Of a DNA stretch of 64,000 nt, positions 8,691-15,920 are shown piece after piece. Each line of letters opens with the position of its first letter. Within the stretch, counting starts at the first letter, position 1. Below the pieces are notes generated by a model. That model saw only the letters and a list, made by a program, of their open reading frames with translations, did no database searches and was not told the DNA's origin. The position numbers and the translations under genes were made by a program. This stretch comes from Massilia sp. H6. GTDB taxonomy: Bacteria > Pseudomonadota > Gammaproteobacteria > Burkholderiales > Burkholderiaceae_D. The DNA lies in contig NZ_CP103371.1 of NCBI RefSeq assembly GCF_024802625.1, forward strand, positions 2,790,001-2,854,000, in the 5' to 3' direction.

Positions 8691-10979
8691 ATGACCCATG
8701 CAGATTTCGTATTGGTAGGCGGCGGGCCGGCCAGCGCCACCGCGGCCGAGACCCTGCGCCTGGAAGGCGCGCGCGGGTCGATCGTGATCGTGGCCGCCGA
8801 AGACGCCCTGCCCTATCACCGCCCGCCGCTGACCAGCCGGCTGCTGTGCACGGACGAAGCGCCGCGGCCCGTGCTGAGCCAGGATTTCTACGCAGAACAC
8901 GATGTTACGGTGCTGCGCGGCACGCGCGCGCTGGGGCTCGACCTGCGGGACCAGGTGCTCGCCACTGACCGCGCCGGGCCGCTGCGCTATGGCCAACTCT
9001 TGCTCGCCACTGGCGCGCGTCCGCTCCGGCTCGCGGTGCCGGGCGCCGATCTGGCGGGCATTCACTATCTGCGCACGCAAGACGACGCTGCCGCCATCCG
9101 GCGCGCCGCCGCCAGCGCCCGGCGCGCCGTGATCGTCGGAGGCGGCTTCATCGGGCTTGAAGTGGCGGCGGCGCTGGTCGCGCGCGGTGTCAAGGTAACC
9201 CTGCTGACCCAGGGGCAGGTGCTGTTCAGCCAGGTAAAAGACGCCGCCGTCTGCGCCCTGTTCGAACGCATGCTGGCCGAGCGCGGCGTCGAACTGCTGC
9301 TGCACACCCAGGTAGCGGCGGTGCGCGAAGCCGAAGCCGGCTCCAAGCGTGCACAAGAAGTCGTCAGCACCGACGGCCGCAGCTTCGCCTGCGACCTGGT
9401 TGTCGTCGGGATCGGGGTGGAGCCGGACACTGCCTTCCTGCAAGCCAGCGGCATCGCGCTGGGCGACGGCATCGTGGTCGACCGCTACCTGCGCACCAGC
9501 GACGAGCATGTGTATGCGGCTGGCGACGTGGCCTGCTACTACGACCCGGTGTTCAATATGCAGCGCCGCGTCGAGCACTGGGACAATGCGGTCAAGCAGG
9601 GGCGGCTCGCGGCCCGCAACATGCTGGGCATGCGCGTTCCCTACGACGAGGTCTCTTACTTTGCGGCCGCGGTGTTCGACTACAGCTTCCAGTTCATCGG
9701 GGTCGGCGACGACACCCCCGAGCACCTGCGCCTGGGCGACCTGGCAGCGCATTCGGCCGCCATCCTCTACCTGAAGAACGATAGGGCACGCGCGCTGTTT
9801 ACGGCCGGCCGTCCGGCCAGGGAAACCCGGGCGGTAGAATCCCTGATCCGCTACCGCACCCACCTCGGCCACGTCAAGCAACGACTGGCGCAACCGGGAT
9901 TTTTGCTCAGCGAGGTTCCGAACCAGACCGCCCTGATCCTGCAGGGTGGCGGCGCGCTCGGCGCCTTCGAATGCGGAGTGGTGCGGGCGCTGGAAGAACA
10001 AGGCGTGCATGCCGACGTGGTGGCGGGGGTGTCGATCGGGGCCTTCAATGGTGCCATCATCGCCTCGCATCCGCGCCATGCCTTCGATGCGCTGGCCGGT
10101 TTCTGGGACGAGCTGTCGCTGCTCACGCCCGACCTGCCGGACGAGCGCGTTCGGCGCCAGCTGGCCGCGTGGCAGGCCCTGGTATCGGGCGTGCCCGGAT
10201 TTTTCACGCCGCGCTGGGCGCCTGGCCGCCTGGAACTGCAAGCACCGCCATGCTGGACCAGCCTGTACGACCCGACGCCGGTCAAGGCGCTGCTCGAGAA
10301 ATACGTCGATTTCAGCGCGCTCGGCGCCAGCCCGGTGCGCTTGCTGGTGAGCGCCGTGAATGTCGAGACCGCAGCGCTCGAGGTATTCGACAGCTATGTC
10401 GACATCCTCACACCCGAACATATCCTGGCCAGCGGCAGCCTGCCGCCCGCTTTTCCCTGGACCACCATCGGCGATCGGCATTACTGGGACGGCGGCATCG
10501 TCAGCAATTCGCCGCTGGAACTGCTGCTGGCGCGCAGCGGCGCCGCCGGCAAGCGCATCTTCGTGGTCGACCTGTTCCCAAACAACAAGCCGCTGCCGGC
10601 CAATCTGATGGAAGTCATGGGCCGGCGCGACGAGATCGTCTACGCCGAACGGATCCGGCGTGACAGCACCGAACAGGCGATGCTGAGCGACCTGCGCAAG
10701 CTGGTGTCCGGGGTACTGGCCCAGGTGCCGGCGCAGGCCGCCGCCCGCATCCGCGCCTGGCCGGCCTATGTGCAACTGATGGGCGAAGACACCACGCTCG
10801 ACATCACCCGCCTCACGCGCGAGGTGCTGGACGGCGAATCGGCCTCGAAAGACTATGATTTCTCGCGTACATCGATCAAGCTGCACATCGACGCCGGCTA
10901 TGAGATGGCTTCGCGCAGGCTGGGCACGGCGCCCCACCTGTCGTGCTACCACCCGGTGCCGGGCGCGTCCGGCGGTTGA
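8691..10979 (+). CDS. Fusion: ferredoxin-reductase-like flavoprotein plus patatin phospholipase
   Basis: One uninterrupted 762-residue frame holds two enzymes. Residues 1-385 are a pyridine-nucleotide-disulphide-type oxidoreductase of the ferredoxin-reductase group: FAD loop VGGGPASATAAE (9-20), NAD(P) loop IVGGGFIGLE (about 149-158), YAAGDVA near 275 and a reductase C-terminal region. Residues about 410-750 are a patatin-like lipid acyl hydrolase: oxyanion loop GGGALG (419-424), nucleophile Ser448 in GVSIG and catalytic Asp600 in DGG, with a C-terminal part like the DUF3734 tail of such patatins. Both active sites look intact. The first ATG in frame after a GTG at 8634 is used, because the flavoprotein fold starts there; the ribosome site is weak. 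It is divergent from glpD. Partner redox protein and lipid substrate are unknown. Confidence 0.9.
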   Translation: MTHADFVLVGGGPASATAAETLRLEGARGSIVIVAAEDALPYHRPPLTSRLLCTDEAPRPVLSQDFYAEHDVTVLRGTRALGLDLRDQVLATDRAGPLRYGQLLLATGARPLRLAVPGADLAGIHYLRTQDDAAAIRRAAASARRAVIVGGGFIGLEVAAALVARGVKVTLLTQGQVLFSQVKDAAVCALFERMLAERGVELLLHTQVAAVREAEAGSKRAQEVVSTDGRSFACDLVVVGIGVEPDTAFLQASGIALGDGIVVDRYLRTSDEHVYAAGDVACYYDPVFNMQRRVEHWDNAVKQGRLAARNMLGMRVPYDEVSYFAAAVFDYSFQFIGVGDDTPEHLRLGDLAAHSAAILYLKNDRARALFTAGRPARETRAVESLIRYRTHLGHVKQRLAQPGFLLSEVPNQTALILQGGGALGAFECGVVRALEEQGVHADVVAGVSIGAFNGAIIASHPRHAFDALAGFWDELSLLTPDLPDERVRRQLAAWQALVSGVPGFFTPRWAPGRLELQAPPCWTSLYDPTPVKALLEKYVDFSALGASPVRLLVSAVNVETAALEVFDSYVDILTPEHILASGSLPPAFPWTTIGDRHYWDGGIVSNSPLELLLARSGAAGKRIFVVDLFPNNKPLPANLMEVMGRRDEIVYAERIRRDSTEQAMLSDLRKLVSGVLAQVPAQAAARIRAWPAYVQLMGEDTTLDITRLTREVLDGESASKDYDFSRTSIKLHIDAGYEMASRRLGTAPHLSCYHPVPGASGG

Positions 10980-11011
10980 GGCTGCGCAAGGGCGGCAGGC
11001 AGATGTGTAGA

Positions 11012-11030
11012 ATCGTGGTTCGACCACGAT
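11012..11030. promoter_or_regulatory. Perfect inverted repeat just upstream of the HD gene
   Basis: ATCGTGGT-TCG-ACCACGAT is an 8-bp perfect palindromic stem with a 3-base loop, ending 13 bases before the ATG at 11044. It could be an operator or a leader hairpin over the translation start, where no Shine-Dalgarno is evident. It has no T-run, so it is unlikely to terminate the upstream gene. Confidence 0.45.
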
Positions 11031-11043
11031 ACCGGATCAAACA

Positions 11044-11673
11044 ATGGTAGAAAATGTGCGCGCCTGGGTGCGCATGCCGTCTGGAAAACGGCTGGACCTG
11101 CTGAACCCGACACCTTTCGACTGGGACGACGCCGACCTGGCGCTCGGCCTGGCGCGCACCTACCGCTGGGGCGGGCATTCAGCCTGGCCGCTGCCCCTGT
11201 CGGTGGCCCAGCATTCGATTGCCGTCATGCTGCTGCGGCGCACGTTCGCGCCGCAGCCTTCAGCGCTGCAGGAGTTGCGTGAACTGCTGCACGACGCCGA
11301 GGAGGGTCTGCTTGGGTTCGACGCAGTATCGGTCATCAAGCCCTTTCTGGGAGAGGGCTTTCGCGCCCTGACCCGGCGGCTGGAACAAGTGGTGTTCGTG
11401 CGCTACGGTTTGCCGGCCTGGACCGAAAAGGAACACCGGCTGCACAAGCGGGCCGACCGTCTGGCGGCGGCAACCGAAGCGGTGCACGTGACTGGCTGGA
11501 CCCGCGAAGAAGTGCGGCGCACCCTCAAGATCCGCGCTGCGATCCTGGAACAGGACCCGCTGGCCGCATACTACGGCTGTGCGCCATGGGAGCCCTGGCC
11601 TCCCGCACTGGCAGCCGAACGCTTCCTGGCCGAACTCGAGCGCCTGACGGGCAGGAGTGGACATGCCGCCTGA
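11044..11673 (+). CDS. HD-domain phosphohydrolase-like protein
   Basis: A 209-residue protein resembling YfbR-type HD hydrolases. The metal-binding pattern is His57 (VAQHS), His83-Asp84 (LLHDAEEGLLGFD) and a downstream Asp. Relatives act on deoxynucleoside monophosphates or other phosphomonoesters. The N-terminus (VRMPSGKRLDLLNPTPFDWD) is shared by a family of such proteins in proteobacteria. No ribosome binding site is visible and an inverted repeat stands immediately upstream, which may bear on control. The gene is isolated: the upstream gene ends 64 bp earlier and a 666-bp gene-free stretch follows. Substrate unknown. Confidence 0.82.
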   Translation: MVENVRAWVRMPSGKRLDLLNPTPFDWDDADLALGLARTYRWGGHSAWPLPLSVAQHSIAVMLLRRTFAPQPSALQELRELLHDAEEGLLGFDAVSVIKPFLGEGFRALTRRLEQVVFVRYGLPAWTEKEHRLHKRADRLAAATEAVHVTGWTREEVRRTLKIRAAILEQDPLAAYYGCAPWEPWPPALAAERFLAELERLTGRSGHAA

Positions 11674-11742
11674 AACCCGTCCGAAACCCGGCAGCACCCA
11701 ACTGGCTTGCGCTAAATAGCTGATTTACTTGAACATTTTCCA

Positions 11743-11880
11743 CTATCCACAACAAATGTGGATAACTATGTGGACAAGCCCTACTTGACAAGCCGCACGG
11801 CCAGTAAAGATGCGGGTTTCAATAAAATGCCCGTTCTACAGGCAAAATTAAAACCCCATTAAATCAACGACTTAGGACTT
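11743..11880. repeat. DnaA-box repeat, copy 1
   Basis: Copy 1 of a ~138-bp direct repeat. Its left end has three DnaA-box-like 9-mers: CTATCCACA (11743), the perfect reverse-orientation box TGTGGATAA (11757) and TGTGGACAA (11769). Then follow TTGACA (11785), TGCGGGTTTC (11811) and TTAAATCAACGACTTA (11859-11874). Each landmark recurs in copy 2 at an offset of 346-347 bases. Confidence 0.75.
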
Positions 11881-12088
11881 AAGTTGTTTCATCTCGAATC
11901 GTGGACTAGGGAAATTCCTACAAAACTAGTTGTCGGGGGATAAGTCGACTTCGACGCCCCGTTCGTACGCCAACCTGCTCCTATCGTCGTTCAATTACTG
12001 GATTGATCACACCGCCTCGAATACACGCAAGTTTTCAGGCGCTGTCCGATCACAGCGCCAGGTAAGGGATTTTTTTGACGCGTCGCGG

Positions 12089-12226
12089 ATATCCACAAAG
12101 TCTGTGAATAACTATGTGGAAAAGCGGGGGCTTGACAAGCCAGGACCGGCCATTGGTGCGGGTTTCAACAATTTGCCTATTGGGAAGGCATCTTCCATAG
12201 CCTCTTAAATCAAGGGCTTACGCACA
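12089..12226. repeat. DnaA-box repeat, copy 2
   Basis: Copy 2 of the repeat. Boxes ATATCCACA (12089), TGTGAATAA (12103) and TGTGGAAAA (12115) have the same 14- and 12-base start-to-start spacing as copy 1, each one base from the consensus. TTGACA (12132), TGCGGGTTTC (12157) and TTAAATCAAGGGCTTA (12205-12220) follow. Bases between these landmarks have diverged widely, so selection on the landmarks is suggested. Confidence 0.72.
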
Positions 12227-12339
12227 TTTGCATTGAAAGAGACAGGCGCAAATGCGTCACGGATTTAACGCCCCCTGATGTGCATAAGATGGGGCAAGCA
12301 CACCGCCAACCCAGTGCAATGCAGAAGACGCCGGCGCCT

Positions 12340-12642
12340 TCAGGCCGCGACCAGGCCCGGCTGGCTGCGCCGCTTGCGCGGCTCCAGCAGTACGCGCGCG
12401 ATGATGCGGCCCTCGACGGCGTGCGACTTCAGGTATTCCAGCGCCGACAGGGTGCCGACAGCTTGCATCAGAGCCAGGGCATCGTCGACCACGTCGCGCT
12501 GGTGCAGATCGTGTCGGGCCTCGCCAGGTCGCGCCTCGCCAGGTCGCGCCTCGCCAGGTCGGGCCTCGCCAGGTCGCGCCTCGTCAGGGTGGGACGCGAC
12601 GGCGCCATCGGGAGGAAGCGATGCATGACTGATTGAATTCAT
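12340..12642 (-). CDS. Small hypothetical protein with EARPG repeat
   Basis: A 100-residue protein of unknown function. The N-terminal part holds five tandem Glu-Ala-Arg-Pro-Gly units encoded by a 15-bp repeat; the C-terminal half (DVVDDALALMQAVGTLSALE then YLKSHAVEGRIIARVLLEPR) is regular and helical and resembles short conserved hypotheticals of Oxalobacteraceae from memory. The ATG at 12642 is preferred to a start 57 bases earlier because the conserved part is shorter, but no strong ribosome site supports either. No neighbour hints at a role. Confidence 0.55.
   Translation of the reverse strand: MNSISHASLPPDGAVASHPDEARPGEARPGEARPGEARPGEARHDLHQRDVVDDALALMQAVGTLSALEYLKSHAVEGRIIARVLLEPRKRRSQPGLVAA
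12514..12588. repeat. Five tandem 15-bp units inside a coding region
   Basis: Five back-to-back copies of TCGSGCCTCGYCAGG (first 12514, last ending 12588) differ at one or two positions. The unit length is a multiple of three, so copy-number change keeps the reading frame of the 100-residue protein on the minus strand. It is a minisatellite, not a CRISPR array: there are no spacers. Confidence 0.9.
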
Positions 12643-12839
12643 CGGGCGCCTGGCCTTTCTGCTCAAGGTAAGTGCTGCACGAAGTATGGTCGATGCCAAG
12701 ACAATGTCAATACCAGATCTGAATCAAACGGGGGTCATTGTTTTTGTGCTTGGCCTGCGATACTGCTGCAGGCCGGCGCCGCCCCCCTGGCCTGCCGCCT
12801 ACAATGGCAGCGTCATCCACCCACAACCAGGAGCCTCCC

Positions 12840-13016
12840 ATGAGCACGCATTCAGAACCCGGCCTGAACCCCGGCGACGAAGCCGAACCGGGCACCCCCG
12901 GCACCGGCGAAGACGTCTGCGAAGCCTGTGCCGGCAGCGGCAAGCTGTCCGATGGCAAAACCTGTGCCAACTGCGGCGGAAGCGGCAAGGTCATGCGCGG
13001 CATCGGAGGCGGCTAG
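12840..13016 (+). CDS. 58-residue DnaJ-type zinc-motif protein
   Basis: A very small protein with a Pro/Glu/Gly-rich N-terminus and two Cys pairs, CEACAGSGK and CANCGGSGK, matching the CxxCxGxG units of the DnaJ zinc-finger domain. Four cysteines would bind one zinc. The start at 12840 is set by AGGAG seven bases ahead; longer frames upstream lack such a site. Similar tiny CxxCxGxG proteins occur as free-standing genes in proteobacteria and are of unknown function; partner binding or chaperone tethering is only a guess. It lies 71 bp upstream of the chromate transporter genes. Confidence 0.75.
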   Translation: MSTHSEPGLNPGDEAEPGTPGTGEDVCEACAGSGKLSDGKTCANCGGSGKVMRGIGGG

Positions 13017-13086
13017 CCACTCGGGTGGCGGTCTCGTGCGCGGTGTTGCGTAGACAGTCGCGGCGCCAGCCGGCGATAATGCCGCA

Positions 13087-13707
13087 ATGAGCACCACGCC
13101 CCCTCCTGCGCCGCCGGCTGCCTCCCCCGATTGCGCAGGCGCGCAAGCTTTGGCCGGTCCGCGGCCACGCTCGCTGACCGACCTGTTCGTTTCGTTCACG
13201 GTGCTTGCGCTGCAGGGTTTTGGCGGCGTGCTGCCGGTCGTGCAGCGCGAGATCGTCGAGCGCAAGCGCTGGCTGACACAAGAAGAATTCGTTGAAGACT
13301 GGGCAGTGGCCCAGATCATGCCCGGACCAAACGTTATCAACCTGGCGATGATGATCGGGGCCCGCTGGTTCGGGCTGGCCGGCGCCATGACGGCAGTCGC
13401 CGGCATGATTGCGGTGCCGCTGGTCGTGGTACTGCTGCTGGCGGCGGCGCATGCGCGCTTTGCCGACCATCCCGCCGTTGCCGGCGCCCTGCGCGGCATG
13501 GCGGCGGTGTCTGCCGGGCTGATCGCCGCGGCAGGCCTCAAGCTCTCCAGTGCGCTGGCGACGAATCCCATGAAGCTGCCCTTGGCCGCCGGCCTAGCCA
13601 GTGTCGGCTTCGTGCTGCTGGCCTGGGTGCGGGTGCCGCTGGTGTGGGTGCTGCCCGTGCTTGGCGGCCTTGGCTGCGCGCTGGCCTGGCGCGGGCTGCG
13701 GCCATGA
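13087..13707 (+). CDS. chrA: Chromate transporter, N-terminal-type half
   Basis: A 206-residue membrane protein of the CHR family, short (single-domain) type. It has the conserved FGGVLPVVQREIV and AQIMPGPNVINLAMMIG motifs and about five membrane segments. Long ChrA proteins carry two homologous halves in one chain; here the halves are two genes, this one overlapping the next at ATGA (13704-13707), so translational coupling and a heterodimer are expected. The family expels chromate by antiport or symport. The Pro-rich 30-residue N-terminal tail is not conserved. Confidence 0.9.
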   Translation: MSTTPPPAPPAASPDCAGAQALAGPRPRSLTDLFVSFTVLALQGFGGVLPVVQREIVERKRWLTQEEFVEDWAVAQIMPGPNVINLAMMIGARWFGLAGAMTAVAGMIAVPLVVVLLLAAAHARFADHPAVAGALRGMAAVSAGLIAAAGLKLSSALATNPMKLPLAAGLASVGFVLLAWVRVPLVWVLPVLGGLGCALAWRGLRP

Positions 13708-14282
13708 TCGCGCCGCAGCTGGTACTCGGATGGAACGACTGGCTGAGCCTGTTCGTCCATTACCTGATGCTATCGCTGATGTCGATCGGCGGTGCGATCT
13801 CGACCAGCGCCGACATGCAACGCTATCTGGTCGAAGACAAGGGCTGGCTGAGCGGGGCGCAGTTCAGTGACTCGATCGCGCTAGCGCAGGCAGCGCCCGG
13901 ACCCAATGTGCTGTTCGTCGCCTTGCTGGGCTGGCACGTGGGGCTGAACACGGGCAGCCTGGGCGCGGCCTTCGCAGGGGTGGCACTGACCATGGTCGGC
14001 ATCATGCTGCCCTCCACCATCTTCACCTACCAGGCCGCGCAATGGGCATACCGCAACCGCGACCTGCGGGCAGTACGCGCCTTCAAGCAGGGCATGGCCC
14101 CGGTGGTCATCGGCATGCTGCTGGCGACCAGCTGGTTGCTGGCAAGCGCCGGGCCGGCCAAGAGCAACTGGCCGCTCTGGCTGCTGGCCGCGTTGAGTTG
14201 CCTGGTGATCTGGCGCACCCGCCTGCACCTGCTATGGATGCTGGGCGCAGGGGCCATGCTCGGCGCGTTCGGACTGGTCTGA
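13704..14282 (+). CDS. chrA: Chromate transporter, C-terminal-type half
   Basis: The second 192-residue CHR-family half, with SIGGAISTSADMQRYLVEDK and AQAAPGPNVLFVALLGWHVG. It starts inside the stop of the first half (ATGA), so the two are made in equal amounts and presumably form the functional transporter with opposite membrane orientations, as is known for paired short ChrA proteins. No chrB-type regulator is found next to it. The following fghA gene begins 59 bp later on the same strand. Confidence 0.9.
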   Translation: MIAPQLVLGWNDWLSLFVHYLMLSLMSIGGAISTSADMQRYLVEDKGWLSGAQFSDSIALAQAAPGPNVLFVALLGWHVGLNTGSLGAAFAGVALTMVGIMLPSTIFTYQAAQWAYRNRDLRAVRAFKQGMAPVVIGMLLATSWLLASAGPAKSNWPLWLLAALSCLVIWRTRLHLLWMLGAGAMLGAFGLV

Positions 14283-14341
14283 GTGGCAGGCCCCGGCGCG
14301 GCAAGGCATACTTGGGGCACTCACCATTTCCAGGTCATCTC

Positions 14342-15184
14342 ATGCCAGAACTTCTCAACGAACATGCCTGCTTCGGCGGCGTCCAGCGCTTCTACTGTGT
14401 CGACTCCGAGACGATCGGACTGCCGATGCGCTATTCGGTGTATTTACCGCCCGACAGTGAAGGCAAGCGCCTGCCGGTATTGATCTACCTCGCCGGCCTG
14501 ACCTGCACCGAAGAGACCTTCATGGCCAAGGCCGGCGCGCAGCGGGTGGCGGCGGAACTGGGCCTGATCCTGGTCGCCCCCGATACCAGCCCGCGTGGCG
14601 CCGGTGTGCCGGGCGAAACCGACAGCTGGGACTTTGGCGCGGGCGCCGGATTCTATGTCGATGCGCTGCAGCAGCCGTGGGCGCGCCATTACCGGATGTA
14701 CAGCCATATCCTGGAGCTGCGCGAGCTGGTACTGGCCACGCTGCCGGCGGACCCTGAACGGGTCGGCATCTTCGGCCACTCGATGGGCGGCCATGGCGCC
14801 CTGGTGATGGCCCTGCGCAATCCGGATATCTTCCGGTCGGTGTCGGCGTTCGCGCCGATCGCCGCGCCCATGCGCTGCCCGTGGGGCCAGAAAGCCTTTG
14901 ACGGCTACCTCGGGCCGGACCAGGCAGCCTGGCGCAGCTACGATGCCACCGAGCTGATGTCGGCGATGGAAGCGGCCCCCTTCCCGGGCGGGATCCTGGT
15001 CGACCAGGGGCTGGCAGACAAATTCTTGGCCGAACAGCTCTATCCCGAAGCTTTCGAGCAAGCCTGCGCGCGCGTCGGCCAGCCGCTGCAGCTGCGCCGC
15101 CATGCCGGCTATGACCACGGCTATTATTTCATCTCCAGCTACATCGAAGACCACCTGCGCTTCCACCACCGCCAGCTCGGCTGA
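14342..15184 (+). CDS. fghA: S-formylglutathione hydrolase
   Basis: A 280-residue esterase-D-family hydrolase that converts S-formylglutathione to formate and glutathione, the last step of glutathione-dependent formaldehyde removal. The nucleophile is Ser147 in GHSMGGHG; the AGLTCTEETFMAKAGAQRVA segment and C-terminal HAGYDHGYYFI (catalytic His) are diagnostic. Start MPELLNEHACFGG fits the family; a much longer frame in the same register begins inside the chromate gene and is discounted. The usual partner, a class III alcohol dehydrogenase, is not adjacent. The formate it yields could feed the dehydrogenase encoded at 44-47 kb. Confidence 0.94.
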   Translation: MPELLNEHACFGGVQRFYCVDSETIGLPMRYSVYLPPDSEGKRLPVLIYLAGLTCTEETFMAKAGAQRVAAELGLILVAPDTSPRGAGVPGETDSWDFGAGAGFYVDALQQPWARHYRMYSHILELRELVLATLPADPERVGIFGHSMGGHGALVMALRNPDIFRSVSAFAPIAAPMRCPWGQKAFDGYLGPDQAAWRSYDATELMSAMEAAPFPGGILVDQGLADKFLAEQLYPEAFEQACARVGQPLQLRRHAGYDHGYYFISSYIEDHLRFHHRQLG

Positions 15185-15220
15185 GCACCCGGCCCGTACC
15201 GCCGTTGCGCGGCCGGGTGC
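15185..15220. terminator. Hairpin after fghA
   Basis: GCACCCGGCC and GGCCGGGTGC pair over 10 bp around a 16-base loop directly after the fghA stop. There is no T-run, so it may be a weak or Rho-assisted terminator separating fghA from hsp20. Confidence 0.4.
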
Positions 15221-15221
15221 G

Positions 15222-15249
15222 CTTGAAAACGCGCGTGCGCTGCCCTATA
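15222..15249 (+). promoter_or_regulatory. Sigma-32-like heat-shock promoter of hsp20
   Basis: CTTGAAA (15222-15228) and CCCTATA (15243-15249) are separated by 14 bases, fitting the RpoH pattern CTTGAAA-N11-16-CCCCATNT with one mismatch in the -10 start. It lies 57 bases upstream of the Hsp20 ATG. A GCCGGC-AGCG-GCCGGC hairpin (about 15258-15273) follows in the leader. Confidence 0.65.
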
Positions 15250-15305
15250 AATAAATAGCCGGCAGCGGCCGGCGATTCCATCATCAGTCACTCGTGGAGG
15301 CCATC

Positions 15306-15776
15306 ATGAATCTCATCAGGAGAGGCAGCCCTGCCCTCCCGGCCTATCGCCCGATGCCGGTCGACGACCAGCTCGGGCGCATGGTCGAGAGCGTATTCCA
15401 GGACTTCTTCGGCCCACTGGCGGCAGGCCAGCAATGGGGCGGCGACGGCGCCCTGGCGCCCCGGCTGGACGTCAAGGAGACCGATAAAACGTTTGAAATC
15501 CAGGCCGACTTGCCAGGCGTCGAGAAAGAAGACGTCAAGGTATCGGTCGACGGCCAGCGCATCACCATCGAGGCCGAATGCCGCAAGGCAAACGAGCGCC
15601 GGGAGGGTGAAACCGTGGTGTATGCTGAGCGCACCGCATCACGGTTCATGCGCAGCTTTTCCTTGCCCACCGAGGTCGACGACGCCGCGGCGCAGGCCCG
15701 GCTCGAAAACGGCGTACTGCAGCTGAGTCTGCCTAAAAAGCAGGGCGCCGAAGCTCGCCGCCTGACCATCCAATAA
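15306..15776 (+). CDS. hsp20: Hsp20-family small heat-shock protein
   Basis: A 156-residue ATP-independent holdase with an alpha-crystallin domain from about residue 48 (APRLDVKETDKTFEIQADLP, then GVEKEDVKVSVDG) to the LENGVLQLSLPKK motif near the end. The start at 15306 is set by GGAGG six bases upstream; an upstream GTG is less likely. The preceding sigma-32-like promoter and lead position suggest heat induction. It heads a same-strand run with a phosphoribosyltransferase, a membrane protein and an erythromycin-esterase-like protein. Confidence 0.94.
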   Translation: MNLIRRGSPALPAYRPMPVDDQLGRMVESVFQDFFGPLAAGQQWGGDGALAPRLDVKETDKTFEIQADLPGVEKEDVKVSVDGQRITIEAECRKANERREGETVVYAERTASRFMRSFSLPTEVDDAAAQARLENGVLQLSLPKKQGAEARRLTIQ

Positions 15777-15920
15777 GCGTCCGGTCGTCCGACGCCGCCT
15801 GGCTTGGTTTCATGTTCCGCGTTGTGGCGCCCTGCCGCGGCGCGGCGCGTTGTCTCTGCTCATCGCACACGACGCGCCTGTGTCCGCGCAAGACCAATTG
15901 GATCGACCGGGTTGAAGCGC

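Larger units (their letters stand above)
11674..12339. other. 666-bp gene-free region with duplicated DnaA-box module
   Basis: This AT-richer stretch has no credible gene: its one longer frame (11930-12208) runs across a repeat and has no family resemblance. It holds two diverged direct repeats (listed separately), the near-palindrome TAGGGAAATTCCTA (11907-11920), the palindrome AACTAGTT (11924-11931) and a 7-bp hairpin CATTTGC/GCAAATG (12225-12231 with 12248-12254). No oriC-associated gene (dnaA, dnaN, rpmH, parAB) is nearby. Confidence 0.7.

Noticed and set aside
8556..11027. 823-codon minus-strand frame over the flavoprotein-patatin gene
   Set aside because: The plus-strand frame has intact motifs of two enzymes; the antisense frame shows no domain.
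11930..12208. 92-codon frame in the gene-free region
   Set aside because: It runs through the DnaA-box repeat, has no homology that I recognise, and its codon use is unlike the neighbours.
11743..12226. The DnaA-box region as the chromosomal origin oriC
   Set aside because: No dnaA, dnaN, rpmH, gyrB or parAB is nearby and no AT-rich unwinding array was seen; a titration or regulatory role fits better.
12514..12588. Possible CRISPR array
   Set aside because: Units are 15 bp and directly adjacent, with no spacers and no cas genes.
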